From Agrocybe praecox (Eukaryota > Basidiomycota > Agaricomycetes > Agaricales > Agrocybaceae): a stretch of 64,000 nucleotides of DNA. The first letter of the stretch is position 1; the number at the start of each line of letters is the position of its first letter. Positions 41,125 to 54,640 of the stretch are shown here, one piece after another. The DNA is taken from contig OZ024847.1 in assembly GCA_964017145.1 (NCBI GenBank), positions 2,046,001-2,110,000 on the forward strand, in the 5' to 3' direction. The translations under genes and the position numbers were made by a program. The notes beneath the pieces were generated by a model that was not told the origin of the DNA, made no database searches, and saw only the letters and a program-made list of their open reading frames with translations.

Positions 41125-44100
41125 ATGGCAGATCCATTGTCTATTACTCTGGCCGTGATCTCGCTTGCAACAGCACTCAAGGACATTATCGAACTCGCAC
41201 AAAAGCTCAATGACTCGTTCAAGAAGGTGCGAAGTCACAGTCGGAGCTGGGAGAATGCCTCAAAGCTGATCATCTCATTCCTAGCCTGGTCGGAATATGC
41301 AGAATGCAAGATTTCTGGCTGCAGAGACGCTCGAAATCGGACAAGAGCTCAAGAAATTCTATGATGGTCATAAGGAGATTCTAGACAATGCGCCGGATAT
41401 GCAAGACGCCGTACTAAGGCTATTGAAGTGGGAATTTATGACCTTCAATGACTCAATTTTTATTCACGTCTTGTGTAGGCAAATGGAAGGGGTACATGAG
41501 AAGTGCGAACCTATACTGCAAATTCACCCTGCCTCGAACGGGAAACTACATACCTGGATAAAGCGAAAGATTGGTTGTTGGTGGAAGCGGAATAACCTGG
41601 AGGAAACCATTCGGAATCTGCGAGATGGGGCGAATAAGTGTCGAAGTGATTTTATGGTGCGATAATAAGGAGTACGCCATCCGATATGTGCTGACAAGAA
41701 TGTCGAAGATGTTTTCTTTGTTACGCATTGAAGCCACCAACGCTCAAACCCAAGCCACTGTGGCACAAACCCACACCACTGCAGTCCAAATCCAGGCCAC
41801 CACAACTGAAATCCGAGCTGCTGTAACACACGGGCTTGCTCGTCCTCATGTACAACCACCACATCTCCGAGTTGCGGAGGACAACCTCCTGGCCTTCCTG
41901 GGTTCCACCCCCGTCGTATTATCTCAACTTCCCCCACATGTCAAATTAGCCGAACACCTTGTGTATAGGGAGGCTATCACCTGTCAAGTGGGCAAGATTG
42001 AGGTTCTACTCAAAATGATCGTATCGGGCAGATTCTATCCCATAGAAGAGCCAGATCAAACACATTTGCAGCCTTTTGATGCTGTCACTTCAACTTGGCT
42101 TAACCCTTCCACGAAAGAAGAAATAGAAGATTTACAATTTGATGTGTTCGCTCAGATTGCAAAAATATGCGAAAACTTAAAAGGCAGAAATAATGGACGA
42201 GCAATCCAGGACGGCGCATGGGCGATGTCGGATTTATCTGTCCCGCTTACCAACCTTGATATGTACCATGAATCTTTAACAATGTCCCGGTTTTCTGTAG
42301 ACCTTTATAGGATACTCAGCAAGACAAACGAAGATGTTTATGAACCCCACCTTGCGCATGCACTTTACCGCATGGCGTACACGCTTGTGAACATAGGGGA
42401 GCTTGTACAGGCCTACAAAGTAATCACAGAGGCTGTGACCCTTGGGCGTCGTCTCGTAGCTGCCAGTCCAACCTTCGATGCCCAAATGCAGCTTGGTGTT
42501 TTGGTTCGCTGCTCCGCCTATGTTGCGCGTCGGAATGGAGATTGGGAAAGTGCCATTCGGGACGCAGAAGAAGCGGTACATATTTATGAGCGCTTCATCG
42601 GCCAATCCACATCCGTGTTACATATGAAAGTAAACATCATGGACAAAATGCGCGGACCAAACGTTATGACGTTGGAAGCCACGCGCGTTCACGACTTTGC
42701 TCGTGCATTGGTAGAGCTGCATTATAATCTATCTTCAACCGGTAGAAAAAATGAAACAGTCAGTGCAGGAATCAGGGCGCTTGAACTATACAGTGCACTG
42801 GAGCAGAGGGGAAATCACGTCTATTTCAGTGGTTCAATAGCAAATCTCTGTTACTTTCTCGCATCTGACAAGTTTCAGGACGTAATCTCCGTTGAGCAGG
42901 CTCTTTCCTACGCACAAAAGGCAGTGTTTCAATATGAGAAAGTCCTTCAACACACCGGAAATGACCCATACAACCTTCCATTTTCCCTGGCAAGGCAAGG
43001 CAAGATTCTATCAGATTTGGGCCGTGTTGAGGAAGCATATGTGGTGTACCAGAAACTCGAACAAATAGTTCAAAAGCATATTGAGGATCATCATCTCCAT
43101 GCCAAATCACTTCTGCAACTAACGCAAAACCTTTACCATTGCAGGCGTTATGTGGAGGCAGCGTTGGCCGGGGAACAATTGGTTGCAACTTGTCGAGTAT
43201 CGCTTTTAAATTGGAATCTCTACAACGCGTACGCATACACTTCTTGGGCCTTTGAAGGGTCAGGAAACACTCTCAAGGCAGTACAAATTGCGGAATCAGC
43301 AGTTAGCTATTTTCGCATTCTGGCCTTTCACGATTCTAAAAACGTCAAATTTCTTGCCGCAAGTGTTCACAATCTGGCACGTCAATTTTCATCAGCGGCT
43401 GAGCACGGACGAGCCCTTAGTGAAGGGCACGAAGCAATGAAACTGTATAGCAGCTTGATTCAAAAAGACCCAACCGTCCTAGAGGCTTACATGGAAACCC
43501 TTCACCTAAATATGGCTATTGCTATGCAGGCAAAGATGGGAATCCAGTCGTTGGAAAGAAGTCGAGAGGTCATTCAATGTTCTCGGGCACTGGTCAAGCA
43601 GTTTCCGGACCAACAAATATTTCTTATTCGCCTCATCTTGGATCATGCCAACCTGTTGGAACACTTAGACCAACTTAAAGACGCCAGCACTGCCGTTGAA
43701 GAGGCTCTTAGCTGGTTTGACGCCCATCCAGTACAAGATCCAGAATCAGTCAAATTGCACAACGACACACTTCTAGATTCTGGCAGACTTCTTTTTTATC
43801 AAGGTCATCTCGACAAGGCATTAAGTACCTATGACAAGGCGATCGGAGTTGGGCAACCCTTCGCCAACACTTATTCTGTCGCATCCAATATTCTCTGGGC
43901 AAAGGCTGAGACCCTCATGATATTTTATACTATAGGACAAGTTCCACTTGCGCTCGCTAACATTGAAGATTGTCTGACGTTTGCTGCCAAACATGATTTA
44001 GAGGAGGATGGGGCGTATACCTTTTACTTGAGTAAAGCATTGCTTATCTACCGATCCAGTGGCGACATCGATAGAGCAGTGTCCAACATGCGGCAGTCAA

Positions 44101-44660
44101 TAAACATTGATAGAGATCTAAACAGAACTACATTTTCCTGGACTTTGTCCGATCTCCTTGCTGATGCCGCAGAAGATGAAGCTCTTGTTGTTGCAAATGA
44201 AGCCATACAAGATTGCCAGAAGTGGAAGGATCATTCCATGATAACCATCTTGACGGAATTCTATGTACAGGCGCAGTACAGTCTGGCCCTTCGTCTTTTC
44301 ACCAACAACGACTTTGTTCAGGCACGAGAACTACTTCTAGAGGTCCGATCATTTTACCAACAACATTCACAGTCCAGAAATCTTTGGTTCATCAAGCTGG
44401 CTATAACCCTATGGGCGTTGGGACACCTAGAGTACGCATCAGGCCGACACGAAGAAGGCATCGCTGCCCGAACAGAACTCACCGAGTTGCGAACACAACT
44501 TCGACTCATATTCCCAAGCCTCGATGATCTTGTGGACGTAGCGCTGAAAAGAGAAAGAAATTTTGTGGCGTGGAAGAACCTTATCAAAAAAATCAATCTT
44601 ATGTCTGAACACCAGGACGAAGGTGATATACACGAAGGCGCAGTAATATCCAAAAACTAG
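41125..44660 (+). CDS. TPR gene 2: STAND-type N-terminal domain plus TPR superhelix, 1124 aa
   Basis: Exons 41125-41226, 41285-41427, 41479-41656 and 41709-44660; the introns are 58, 51 and 52 bases. ATG at 41125 gives MADPLSITLAVISLATALKD, aligned with the other three copies. The N-terminal domain is conserved (HKEILDNAPDMQDAVLRLLK). The heptad linker has four units (ATNAQTQ, ATVAQTH, TTAVQIQ, ATTTEIR). In the segment just after EHLVYREAIT (about 41966-42340) it resembles gene 4 (VGKIEVLLKM, DGAWAMSDLS) rather than gene 1. The C-terminus diverges from genes 1 and 4 (GAVISKN). No P-loop seen. Nothing in the frame suggests inactivation. A cytosolic TPR scaffold or recognition role is inferred only. 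Confidence 0.85.
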
Positions 44661-46070
44661 GTTTTATTTTGCTATCCTCGATATTTTTTCTTTTCGCTCT
44701 CGCCTGCCAACGGTTTTCCTTCTGGCTCTCCATTCGTTGACATAGACTATTATTTTTTTCTATCATGCTATACAAACTTTGTATCTATTATTCACTATTA
44801 TTCCAGTCTCTATTGTTCGAGGATATGAGTAGGCAGGAAATGCTCAAAGCAAGTCGGCTTTGCCAATGGGCCATGCTAGAACTTGTACTACATGATATCA
44901 TCGAACAACTTGATCATATCTGCAAGCAGCTAGCAGTTAATTCAACGACGAGGGGATACAACCCTCACATTTTCCTGATGATATCTCCAGCCCATATGTT
45001 GGTCTCGATCCTTGGAAGGTATTCATTTCGATAATTACACCAAATAGTTACGTGGAATTGATAATTACACGTCATAGTCTGTTTGGTCGATGATTCCAAA
45101 TACACGTCTTCCGAACTTAACAGGATCTTCAAAGGCGACGTTTCTTGTGGAACATTGGCATCCGTTAAAGCTGCGTTGTTCATTGGTATGCCTGGTTAGT
45201 ACTTGGTGCCTAGAAAGTGTCTCGAACAAGGCGAGGGGTACTACTATTGGTATGCTGAATGACATGACCTTCTGGAGATGAGGCGGTCAACGTTCATGTC
45301 TAGACCGGTGACCGTTCTGTCTATGACAGAGGCCCGGCAAGCCGGTGTTGCAAACTGTCGATAGACAGACCGGACGATCTGGTAAGAAAATAACCGTACG
45401 GAGAGGATGAGGTCCCGTGGCATCACGTGTAGCGAGCCCACCCTAAACACATTAGAAAACTTTTGTAATGAAAATAACTTGTGTTTATGTCTTGTAACTG
45501 GGACGAAAATAACCCGACGACACTTGAGTCGAACGCTCAGCAGCAGAATCACGGTGTGGAAGTGCAACCGGTCTGATTAGATTAGATCGTGTACAGACTC
45601 TATGTGACCACGGCGCGTACATAGCCGAATTCATTCCATCCTTTGCCCACTACTACCATCGTGCGAGGCTGCTCGATGCGCTTCCGAGCCCAGCTACGCC
45701 ATCCAGCTGCATACTGGACTGCTCCAACGGTGTTGTTTAGTAATGTCACGGGATCTTGCCATCGGAAATAACCACAATGCTCTTTTTGTTCTACTACTTC
45801 AAGTCATATCTATATGTGATGGTTGCACTACGTTGTGCATCATGGGTTCTGCAATGATGTACAGCTGATATATCTCTCATAGCCTCAAGCAGTGCGTATT
45901 TAACACCGTATGCGCAAGGCCACAACTTGTTCACAACTTACGTTTGGACCCTTAAATTGCTCAACCATATCCACCATCGTTTACGGATACCGTATCCATA
46001 ACGAATTTTGGTAGAGGGTCGATACGCTACATGGGATGGAAACAGGTAAGTTATTTTCGAAACATTGTGA
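44661..46070. other. spacer between TPR genes 2 and 3
   Basis: No gene. The first 0.6 kb is the shared 3' flank (GGGCCATGCTAGAA, GGCGAGGGGTACTACTAT). 45.7-46.0 kb is the shared upstream segment also present at 40.7-40.95 and 54.4-54.6 kb. This is the shortest spacer of the array, without the minus-strand remnants or the ACGCGT block. Confidence 0.5.
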
Positions 46071-46072
46071 AC

Positions 46073-46098
46073 GACGGCTCTCATGCCTTATTTATAAC
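46073..46098 (+). promoter_or_regulatory. conserved promoter block of TPR gene 3
   Basis: CGGCTCTCATGCCTTATTTA followed by TAACG, ending 87 bases before the ATG; keeps the TTTATAAC core. Confidence 0.45.
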
Positions 46099-46184
46099 GG
46101 ATAGATGGGCACCGGGGAGTGCTGATATATTCAGTGAAATCGGATAATCTCAGGCGACTTTCGTCTTTCTTCGCTTTCCCTACC

Positions 46185-49100
46185 ATGGTAGATCCATTAT
46201 CCATTACTCTGGCCGTAGTCTCGCTTGCAACAGCACTCAAGGACATTATTGAACTCGCACAAACACTCAATGACTCGTTTAAGAAGGTATGAATTGACCA
46301 CCACCGCTAGGCGAAGGCTTCAAAGCAGATTACCTCATTCTTAGCCTGGTCGGAATATGCGAAGGGCAGAATCTCTGGCTGCGGAAACACTCGAAATCGT
46401 ACAAGAGCTCGAGACATTCTATGACAGACATAAAGAGATTCTAGACAGTGCGTCAGATATGCAAAAGGCTATAATAAGACTTTCGAAGTGCGTGTTTATC
46501 ACCATTAATCGGGCATTTTTATTCACATCTCCTGTAGGGAAATGGAAAAGGTACACCAGGAATGCATACCTATATTACAAATTCATTCTGCCTCGGATGG
46601 AAAACTACGTACCTGGATAGAACGGAAAGTTGGATCGTGGTGGAAGCGGAATAGCCTAGAGAAATCTATTTGGAGCCTACGAGATGGGGCGAACAAATGT
46701 CGTAGTGATTTCATGGTACGAGAATAATCAATACTCAGCCGGATATTTGCTGATATGAATATTAAAGATATTTGCATTACTACGTATGGAAACCGCCACA
46801 GCACGGGTCCAGGCGACGACAGCTCAGGTCGAAGCCTCGACAGCTCAAACTCAAGCCTCTGCGGTCCGAATTGAGGCCACCACAATCGAAATCCGAGCTG
46901 CCGTCACACATGAGTTTGCTCGTCCTCGTGTACAACCACCACAACTCCAAGTTAGGGATGACAACCTCCTATCCTTCCTGGGTTCCACTCCCGTCATATT
47001 ATCCCAACTCCCTCCACATGTCAAATTAGCCGAACACCTTGTGTATAAGGAATATATCACCCTTCAAGTGGGAAAGATTGCCACCTTATTCAAGGACCTC
47101 TCCTCAAGCGGATCCTATCCTGTGGAAGATCCAGATTCTGTGCATTTACAACCTTTCCAGTGTGTAATTTGGTTAAAGCCTTTTACCGAGGAGGAAGTGG
47201 AAGGCGTACAATCCATTATCTTTGCCCTCATGGTGAAGATACAACATAGCATTCAAGGCAGACATCATAATGGATTGTCAAACCAGCGTGGTGCACAAGC
47301 AATGGCAAACTTGTCTGTCTGGCTTGATAATCTCGACATGCATCAAGAATCTTTAACAATAGCACGGTTTACTGTGGACATTTATAGGACACTCACGAAG
47401 ACAAACGAAGATGTTTATGGACCGCACCTTGTGCATGCACTTTACCTCATATCGTACAGGCTTATGGACACTGGGGAACTTGTACAGGCCTACAGAGCAA
47501 TAACAGAAGCTGTGACCATTGGGCGTCGTCTCGTGGCTGCCAGTCCAACCTTTGAAGCCCAAATCCTACTTGCTGATTTGGTTCGCTACTCCTCGTGTGT
47601 TGCGCGTCAGAATGGAGATTTGGAAAATGCCATCAGCGATGCAGAAGAAGCGGTACAAACCTACGAGCGCCTAATTGGACAACCCACATCCGTGTTACAA
47701 ATGGAAGTAATCGTCATTGACAAAATGTGCGGACCAATTGTTATGACAGTGGAAGCCACGCGCGTTTACCAATTCGCTGATGCATTGAAAGAGCTGCATT
47801 ACAGTCTATCTTCAACCAAGAGGAAAGATGAATCAGTAAGCGCGGGAATAAGGGCGCTCGAACTATACAGTGCACTGGAGCAGAGGGGAAATCACACCAA
47901 TTTCAGTGTTTCAATAGCAGATCTTTGTTACTCTCTCGCATCCGATGACAATCAGGACGTAATCTCCGTCGAGCAGGCTCTTTTCTATGCACAAAAATCG
48001 GCGTCTCAATATGAGAAGGTCCGTCAACACACCGGAAATGTCCCGCACGACCTTGCTTTTTCCCTGGCAAGGCAAGCCAAGATTTTATCAAATTTGGGCC
48101 GTGTTGAGGAAGCATATGTGGTGTGCCAGAAACTTGAACAAGTAGTTCAAAACCATATTGAGGATCATCAGCTCCATGCCGAATCACTCCTGCAACTAAT
48201 GCAAAATCTTGTCCATTGCAGGCGTTATGTGGAGGCAGCGTTGGTTGGGGAACAATTGGTTGCAACCTGCCGAGTATCGCTTTTAGATTGGAGTCTTCTC
48301 AATGCTTACACCTACACTTCTTATGCCTTTGAAAGATCAGGAAACACTCTCAAGGCAGTACTAATTGCGGAATCAGCAGTCAGCTATTGGCGTGTGTTAG
48401 CATTTCACGATTCTAAAAATGTTCAATTTCTTGCTGCCAGCTTCCACAATCTGGCAGCTCGACTTTTATCAGCGGTTGAGAACGAACGAGCTCTTAGTGA
48501 AGGACAAGAAGCAATGAAGCTATATAGCAGCTTGATTCAAAAAGACCCCACCAGTCTAGGGAAATACATGGAAGTCCTTCAATTAAATATGGATATCGCC
48601 ATATGGGCAAATATGGAAATCCTGTCCTTGAAAAGAAGCCGAGAGGTCATTCTGTATTCTCGGACACTGGTCAAGCAATTTCCCGACCGAAAAATATCTT
48701 TTATTCGTCTCATCAGGAAGCACACAAACCTGTTGGAAGCCTTTGACCAACCTTCAGAAGCCAGCACCGTCATTGAAGAGGCTCTTGGCTGGTTTGACAT
48801 GCATTCAGCTCATGATGAAGAGTTGGCAGAACTGCACTCTGACACACTTATGTATTCTGCCAGACTTCTTTTTCATCAAGGTCATCTCGACAAGGCATTA
48901 AGTGCCTATGACAAGGCGATCAGAGTTGGGCGGCCCTTCGCGAACAGTCATTCTGTTGCGTACAATCTTCTCTGGGCAAAGATGCAAACCCTCATGATAA
49001 TATATCATATAGGAGATATCTCACTTGCGCTCGCCAACATTGAAGATTGTCCTACGTTTGCTGCCGACCATGATTTGGAGGAGGGACAGGTGTATACCTG

Positions 49101-49719
49101 TTACTTGGAAAATGTATCGCTTATCTACCGATCCAGTGGTGACATAGATCGTGCGGTGTCTAACATGCGACGGTCGATCGAGATTGATCGAGGTCAAGAC
49201 AGAATTCCATTTTCCTGGATTTTGTCTAATCTTCTTGCCGACGCTGAGGAGGAAGAAGAAGCCCTTACCGTTGCATATGTGGCCATACAAGAATGCGAGA
49301 AGTGGCCGGACAGTTGCTCTATCGTCGACAAGGAACGTTATGCACAGGCGCAGTATACTCTGTCCCTACGTTTCTTCGCAAACAACAACCTTGTTCAGGC
49401 ACGAAGGCTGCTTCTCAAGGTCCGATCGTTCTACCAACAACATTCACAGACCAGAAATCTTTGGTTCATCCAGCTGGGCATAACTCTATGGGCGTTAGGA
49501 CACCTAGAGTGCGCATCAGGCCGACACGAAGAAGGCATCGCTGCAAGAACCGAACTCACCGAGTTGCGAACACGACTTCGACTCATATTTCCGCGTCTTG
49601 ATGAATTTGTGGAGGTGGGGTTGAAAAGGGAACGTAATTTTGCTGCGTGGAAGGACCTCCTCAAAAAGATCAATTTAACATGTGGACACCAGGATGAAGA
49701 TGATATAATCGAAACTTGA
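46185..49719 (+). CDS. TPR gene 3: STAND-type N-terminal domain plus TPR superhelix, 1124 aa
   Basis: Exons 46185-46286, 46345-46487, 46538-46715 and 46768-49719; the introns are 58, 50 and 52 bases. Starts MVDPLSITLAVVSLATALKD. The fourth exon begins with isoleucine (IFALLRMET), where the other copies have methionine, so translation must come from the spliced message. The heptad linker is the longest, five units (TATARVQ, ATTAQVE, ASTAQTQ, ASAVRIE, ATTIEIR). The following segment matches gene 1 (VGKIATLFKDLSSSGSYPVE). The protein ends earlier than genes 1 and 4, at DIIET, because of a TGA right before a SALISQ-like remnant. No P-loop seen. Confidence 0.85.
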
Positions 49720-50370
49720 AAGCGCACTAATATCCCAGTTCGAAAATCTGGCAGTTTCGTCAGATGAGCCTGTATAGCTGCAGTCATAGTTTTGTAGTAC
49801 AACATTTGTATCTAACATCCAATGTAATGCTAGCGTCTATCTATTAAGTATACCAGCACTGGGTCTCTTTGTGCTAACAACCTCAAAGAACAATACCCTC
49901 GACACACATGAAGTAATTGAAGACAGAAGGAAACACTTGACAAGGGTCGAGAAATGGCATGTGGAGAGATGTTGGTTTCGAGTATGTCAAGGTAATAAAT
50001 TAACGCGACATGGCGAAATTGACCAAGATGTAGGGTATGGTCAAAAAATCGGGTGCACCAAGAAAATTCAAAATATCATCAACGTTCCAGGTACTCTGGC
50101 GATGGGTAAGAATCCAGCGCAGTCTACTCGATATTATGCAACGAGTCGGGAGCTCACCAAGAATGTGCGATATACTTCCTGGTCTTGGATGTCTCTGTCA
50201 AAGTCTATACTGCGTCAACGACAAGATACGCGGAGATTGGGAACTTGAATAAAAATGTTCAGCGCGTATACAAAGTCAAAGCGGACATTGCGACGCACCA
50301 TCATCGAGATTATGACGATGAACCTACCCCCCAGAATCATTTACGCAAGCGAGAAGATCTGTAAAGAAGG
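49720..50370 (+). pseudogene. 3' flank of TPR gene 3 and a possible decayed small gene
   Basis: From 50.05 kb two frames in succession look coding: IGCTKKIQNIINVPGTLAMG, and after a one-frame change AVYSILCNESGAHQECAIYF through VYTASTTRYAEIGNL to HLRKREDL and a TAA near 50361. This suggests a small cysteine-containing protein broken by a shift or an unseen intron. No family recognised and no second copy in the window. Confidence 0.28.
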
Positions 50371-52600
50371 AGAGGTTGAAAAGCATAGTATATCATGGAA
50401 AATGTGACATACGTACCTGTGGGGACAAGTGGACCCCAACAACCAAACACCCATTATTTCGCACTTCAAAGGTAGAGAAACAATTCCGCCATCCTTGATT
50501 CAGCGTCCTCGATCAAACTTTTTTTCGCGCAACCCGCTTCAAGCACCCTCGCATTTCATCCAGGCATCCCATGCTTCCGAGTAAATGTAGGGTCTGCCCC
50601 CTCCACTCTCATAAGCAACCCACCGCCGCTGGCGCCGTGCACGCCTGACCGGAGATCCAATATCTTGAAGTACGTTGAAACGCATACATTCGCTTTTTTT
50701 TCTATCGAAGACTGCCGAAAGAACGTCGGCGCTCGTCCCTATGCTCGTGAAACCCACTCGCCCAGGCACATGCACATCTGGCTGGGTATGCGCAAACCCG
50801 CCACGATTTGGTGTGTAGGTTGATAAACGTCGAGCTCGTTCGGTTTTGTGTGCTTCCAACGAGGTGTGTCAAGACGGGACCTGCTCAAACGCTGGTCACG
50901 ACGCAGTCAATCGGGTAGTGGAGTGCTTCTACATGTCCGAGCAGCACTGCGACATGTTGTGTATGTCTATGTGTGATGGCAACAATTTGAGCAGGTACGT
51001 GCAACCTTCTTACTGAAGCTGAATACGTTAAGCTATGGTCTAGGGACAGGAATAAAAATTCAGACTTACTAACGCGACACACAACGTACTACATACTCGA
51101 GTTCCCACCACCCTTATCCATTAGAGCCCTTAAATCCAAGTATTGACTTTCCGCGTCCTGAGATGGGGAATTGAGCGACATGTTCAACTCGGTGGGGTAG
51201 ATGGGTAGACTCGACTCACCAAAATATAGCCCTTGATGCTCTCTTTTCCCGCTCTCAAATCTCCATCGCACCCAATTTCACGATATCGAACTACGAAGGC
51301 AGGGTAAACTGGAGTAACGACATCTAATCAGTACATATATGCTTTGAAAATGGATATTTCTTACAACATATCGAGACCAACCATTCGATGGCCTAACGTA
51401 AAGGGCAGATGAGAAGGAGAAAGGGAGTCTGGAACGGCATAAATGTGAAGGAATATCATATTAAGAAAGAAAAATTCACGTACAAGTCGAGAAGGCACGA
51501 TTGTACGTTTCGAACATCTTCGGGATCCATAGATTGAGGATAGGAGCGGTTTGAAGTATCCAATGGAGGGGCCAACATGGGGAGGCCTCTGCGATTATAA
51601 GGATGATGTGTAAAGTCGGTGTTGATTATTTCTCGTAGCGGAGACGAGGACGACTAACTTGATCGAGTTTGATCGAGTACTCAAAATTTGTGAAACAAGT
51701 ATGGGGTTCTTTGGAAAAGCTAGAGCTGGTACTGAATAAGCACAGATCGAAGATGCGAAAAAGAAGAGTTAATGCAGACATGGACTCACCAACAGCTGTA
51801 GTTTTACAAGACCAGCAATATTGCAAGCGACAGCTCAGCTGATTCTCTGCCAACCATCTGCATCATGTGTTGATCCTCGAAAAAGCGACGATCTTGCATC
51901 ATCCGAGCGAGACATTTTCTTTGAAAGGAAGAAAGAAAGTGTGAGTGTGAGTGCAGAAATTTAGAGCGAAGTTCAAACACGGAAAGACCTAATAACTCCG
52001 GAATGAATTGTTTCAACATTACTTACATGATAGCTAGGCCACGAGTGGTTGGCCTAGCTTTGAGGGAGCCATACCCATCGCATCAATTAACGCTATCCTG
52101 TTCATCATAGTGAGGAGGAGGGGAGTCTGGAAAGAAATAAATGTGAGGATGTGAGTACAATGGGATATCTGAGAAAAGGCACGTACTGGTCCAGAAAACT
52201 CGTATATAATGAACCATCCATCGTCGAGCTTCACAATTACAGGATGGCAGCATTGTCGGAACTTCGAAGTGCCCGATAGAGGGGGCCAACATGGGAAGCC
52301 TCTGTGAGATGACAAGGATTGGGTGTAAGTAGTTAAATATGGAGACGAGAAGAGCTCACTTGATTGAGTACGCGGAATCCAAGATCAAATACAACGTTTT
52401 AGAGATGATACGAAACAGCAGAAAGATGCGTGTAAGAAGAGTAAATGCAAACATGGACTCGCCAGTGGCTATATTTAAGAGAACGATCATTGATCCTCAA
52501 AAAAATCCAATCCTGACATCATCGAAGGAGGGCCGTTTCTTCGAAAGGAGGTAGAGAAATTTAGAGCAAACACGGAAAACGGAACGGATGGCTTCAAGCG
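50371..52600 (-). pseudogene. decayed minus-strand gene remnants, unit 4
   Basis: Both types of remnant are present. The type seen at 28.1 and 56.3 kb is at about 51.0-51.5 kb, and the type seen at 37.1 kb is at 52.0-52.3 kb, where one exon is open (TPLLLTMMNRIALIDAMGMA, preceded by a CTTTCCAG acceptor). 50.93-51.07 kb matches 36.74-36.87 and 55.90-56.01 kb. No intact gene can be joined. Confidence 0.4.
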
Positions 52601-52601
52601 A

Positions 52602-52685
52602 TGCCGAGCGGTCACGCGACTTTAATCGATTTCTTCCGTTACGCGTTGCGTCGCGTCGCCAGGGCCGAGCCTTCTCTGAGACAAT
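52602..52685 (+). repeat. ACGCGT-rich conserved block, copy 3
   Basis: GGTCACGCGACTTTAATCGA then TTCCGTTACGCGTTGCGTCG; slightly more diverged than the others (one extra GTCGC). Confidence 0.65.
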
Positions 52686-54640
52686 TTATTTACTTCTTCC
52701 TTTCCACCACTTCAGCTCCTCCTTTCTTATTCTTGTCCTGCTCCAGGATCTTGGAAGCTCGTTGTCTATCTCTGGCTCGAAATAACGCGAGAGCCGATTG
52801 CAAACCCTGCACTGACCTGCCGGACCCGCTATTGTTTTTTCGGCTTTTGTCCAAGTTGTGCTCTCCTCAACCAGACTCATCAAGCCCTGTACATGGTTTC
52901 TTCACAAAAATTTGCATTCAGCGATTTATTCCTCTGTGAGACATTTTTACCTTATCACTCGCTCACTCATGCGTGAATCTATATCGATGAAAGAACCAGT
53001 TCGTAATGTATATGCACCTCTCCAATCATTCTAGCTTTCCAGTAGCTTTAGAAACACAGTGTAAGCTTTAGGTATAACAATGGATGAGTCTATCGCCACC
53101 GGTAAGTATACCTTGAGTGCCGACCCGTGCTATGTCTGACTGATGAATCACTTATGGATGCTATACGGCTGGGTACCCCTCTTATTGCCCAACTCTCCTG
53201 TTTCCGTTGAACATTACTGGGTTATTCTCCTTGCATTGATCTCCTGTATAATCCGGACCATGCCTACTATAATGGTTAACCCTGATTTGAGGATGACTGC
53301 CTAAATTGGAGCCAAGTCATCAGTCTGACTATCGAGTACGTGATTTGCATTGATCTTGACCTCATATCAGCCCATTCACCTCCCTCCGTTCTCTCAGAGT
53401 GATTGGAGGGAAGCCCTTGATCGTCCCTCAAAAGCAATGAAATGCTACGTTATGTGTCATTCTTTCTGAGCCCACATATGCTCTATCTTTTGTCAATTCA
53501 ACGGGTTATGCGCTGATGAAACGATTGATCAAAGCCGCGATGTTTTTGTTGTACATTTTAGTATGTGCGTTCATCCATTTCAACTGGTCGAGGGTGCCCC
53601 TCATCCGCCCCTCTTACTTTCACCACAGGCCACGCGATACTGGTCAACGATTGTCGTGAACAAAGCTGCAGACAGGTACAAAGCTGATCTCACTACCTCG
53701 ATCTGGGCCAAGCATTACATACAGGAAATGTGTCCTCGAACCCGATCATTTCATCCACCATACATGATCCCATATTTGCTTTGCACGTTAACACTTCTTA
53801 TCTCTTAGGCTCTATTCGTTACTGACATACCGTCATTCTAGTAGGAGAACGCAAGATGGTGGTTCTGTATCATCGATCAATAAATGTATGTATTTGACGA
53901 TCGAATTGGCAAATGTCACTAAAATGACATCCTTTGCTTGTTGCTGTCCAGACCGGCTTTTAACTGGACTCTAGCATGATTCCAGCTAGTCCGTCATCGA
54001 GTTCGTGGACTTGAAGGAGTGGTGGAGGCTGTTCGTTGGTCAGTTGTGTAAGCTCTGACACCTATTATTGTGGTTGATGCGAGCTCCAGTGGACTGAGTA
54101 TCAGGATTGCCTACTCTTCTCTGCCATGGATTTAAAGATTGACTTAATCAGTCTACATTGAAATTTACCGTTGCCATGAATATTGATTGAGTGGTTTAGC
54201 TAGGATTGTCGACCTGAGACCTGAGGCAGCCGCCCTCGATTCTGTCTGGAGACTGCCGGCAGAACGTGTAATCATACGGTGCTCATGGACTGTTTACGAG
54301 CAATTCTTTGCTTGGAATGATAGATAATATACTTCCACCAGATACCCGATGTTGATTGGGCGTCATTAATTCACGTCTATCGTGCTGATATCAGTAATCG
54401 TCAACGTTTTCCAGACGGACGTTGCTCTGGTGTGGTCTTCCATTGATGTACTTATCGCAGCCTTTTAACAATGCATATTCTATTTTAACATCATCAGCGC
54501 AAGACGACAACTTCTTTACAACATATGAATCACCGTTTTTGACACCCCTCTTGCTCAACGGTACCCACCATCATTTATAGATACTTCAGCCAGAAGGAAT
54601 TCCGGTGCTGGACCTTGAATATGCCTACAGATCACATTAT
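52686..54640 (+). pseudogene. orphan upstream region without a TPR gene
   Basis: Corresponds piecewise to the region before TPR gene 2 (53.85-54.1 kb to 40.1-40.3 kb) and before genes 2 and 3 (54.4-54.6 kb to 40.75-40.95 and 45.8-46.0 kb), but where a TPR gene should begin it changes into unrelated GC-richer sequence. ATGGATGAGTCTATCGCCAC with a GTAAGT donor at about 53080 looks like a first exon of a lost gene. Confidence 0.45.
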
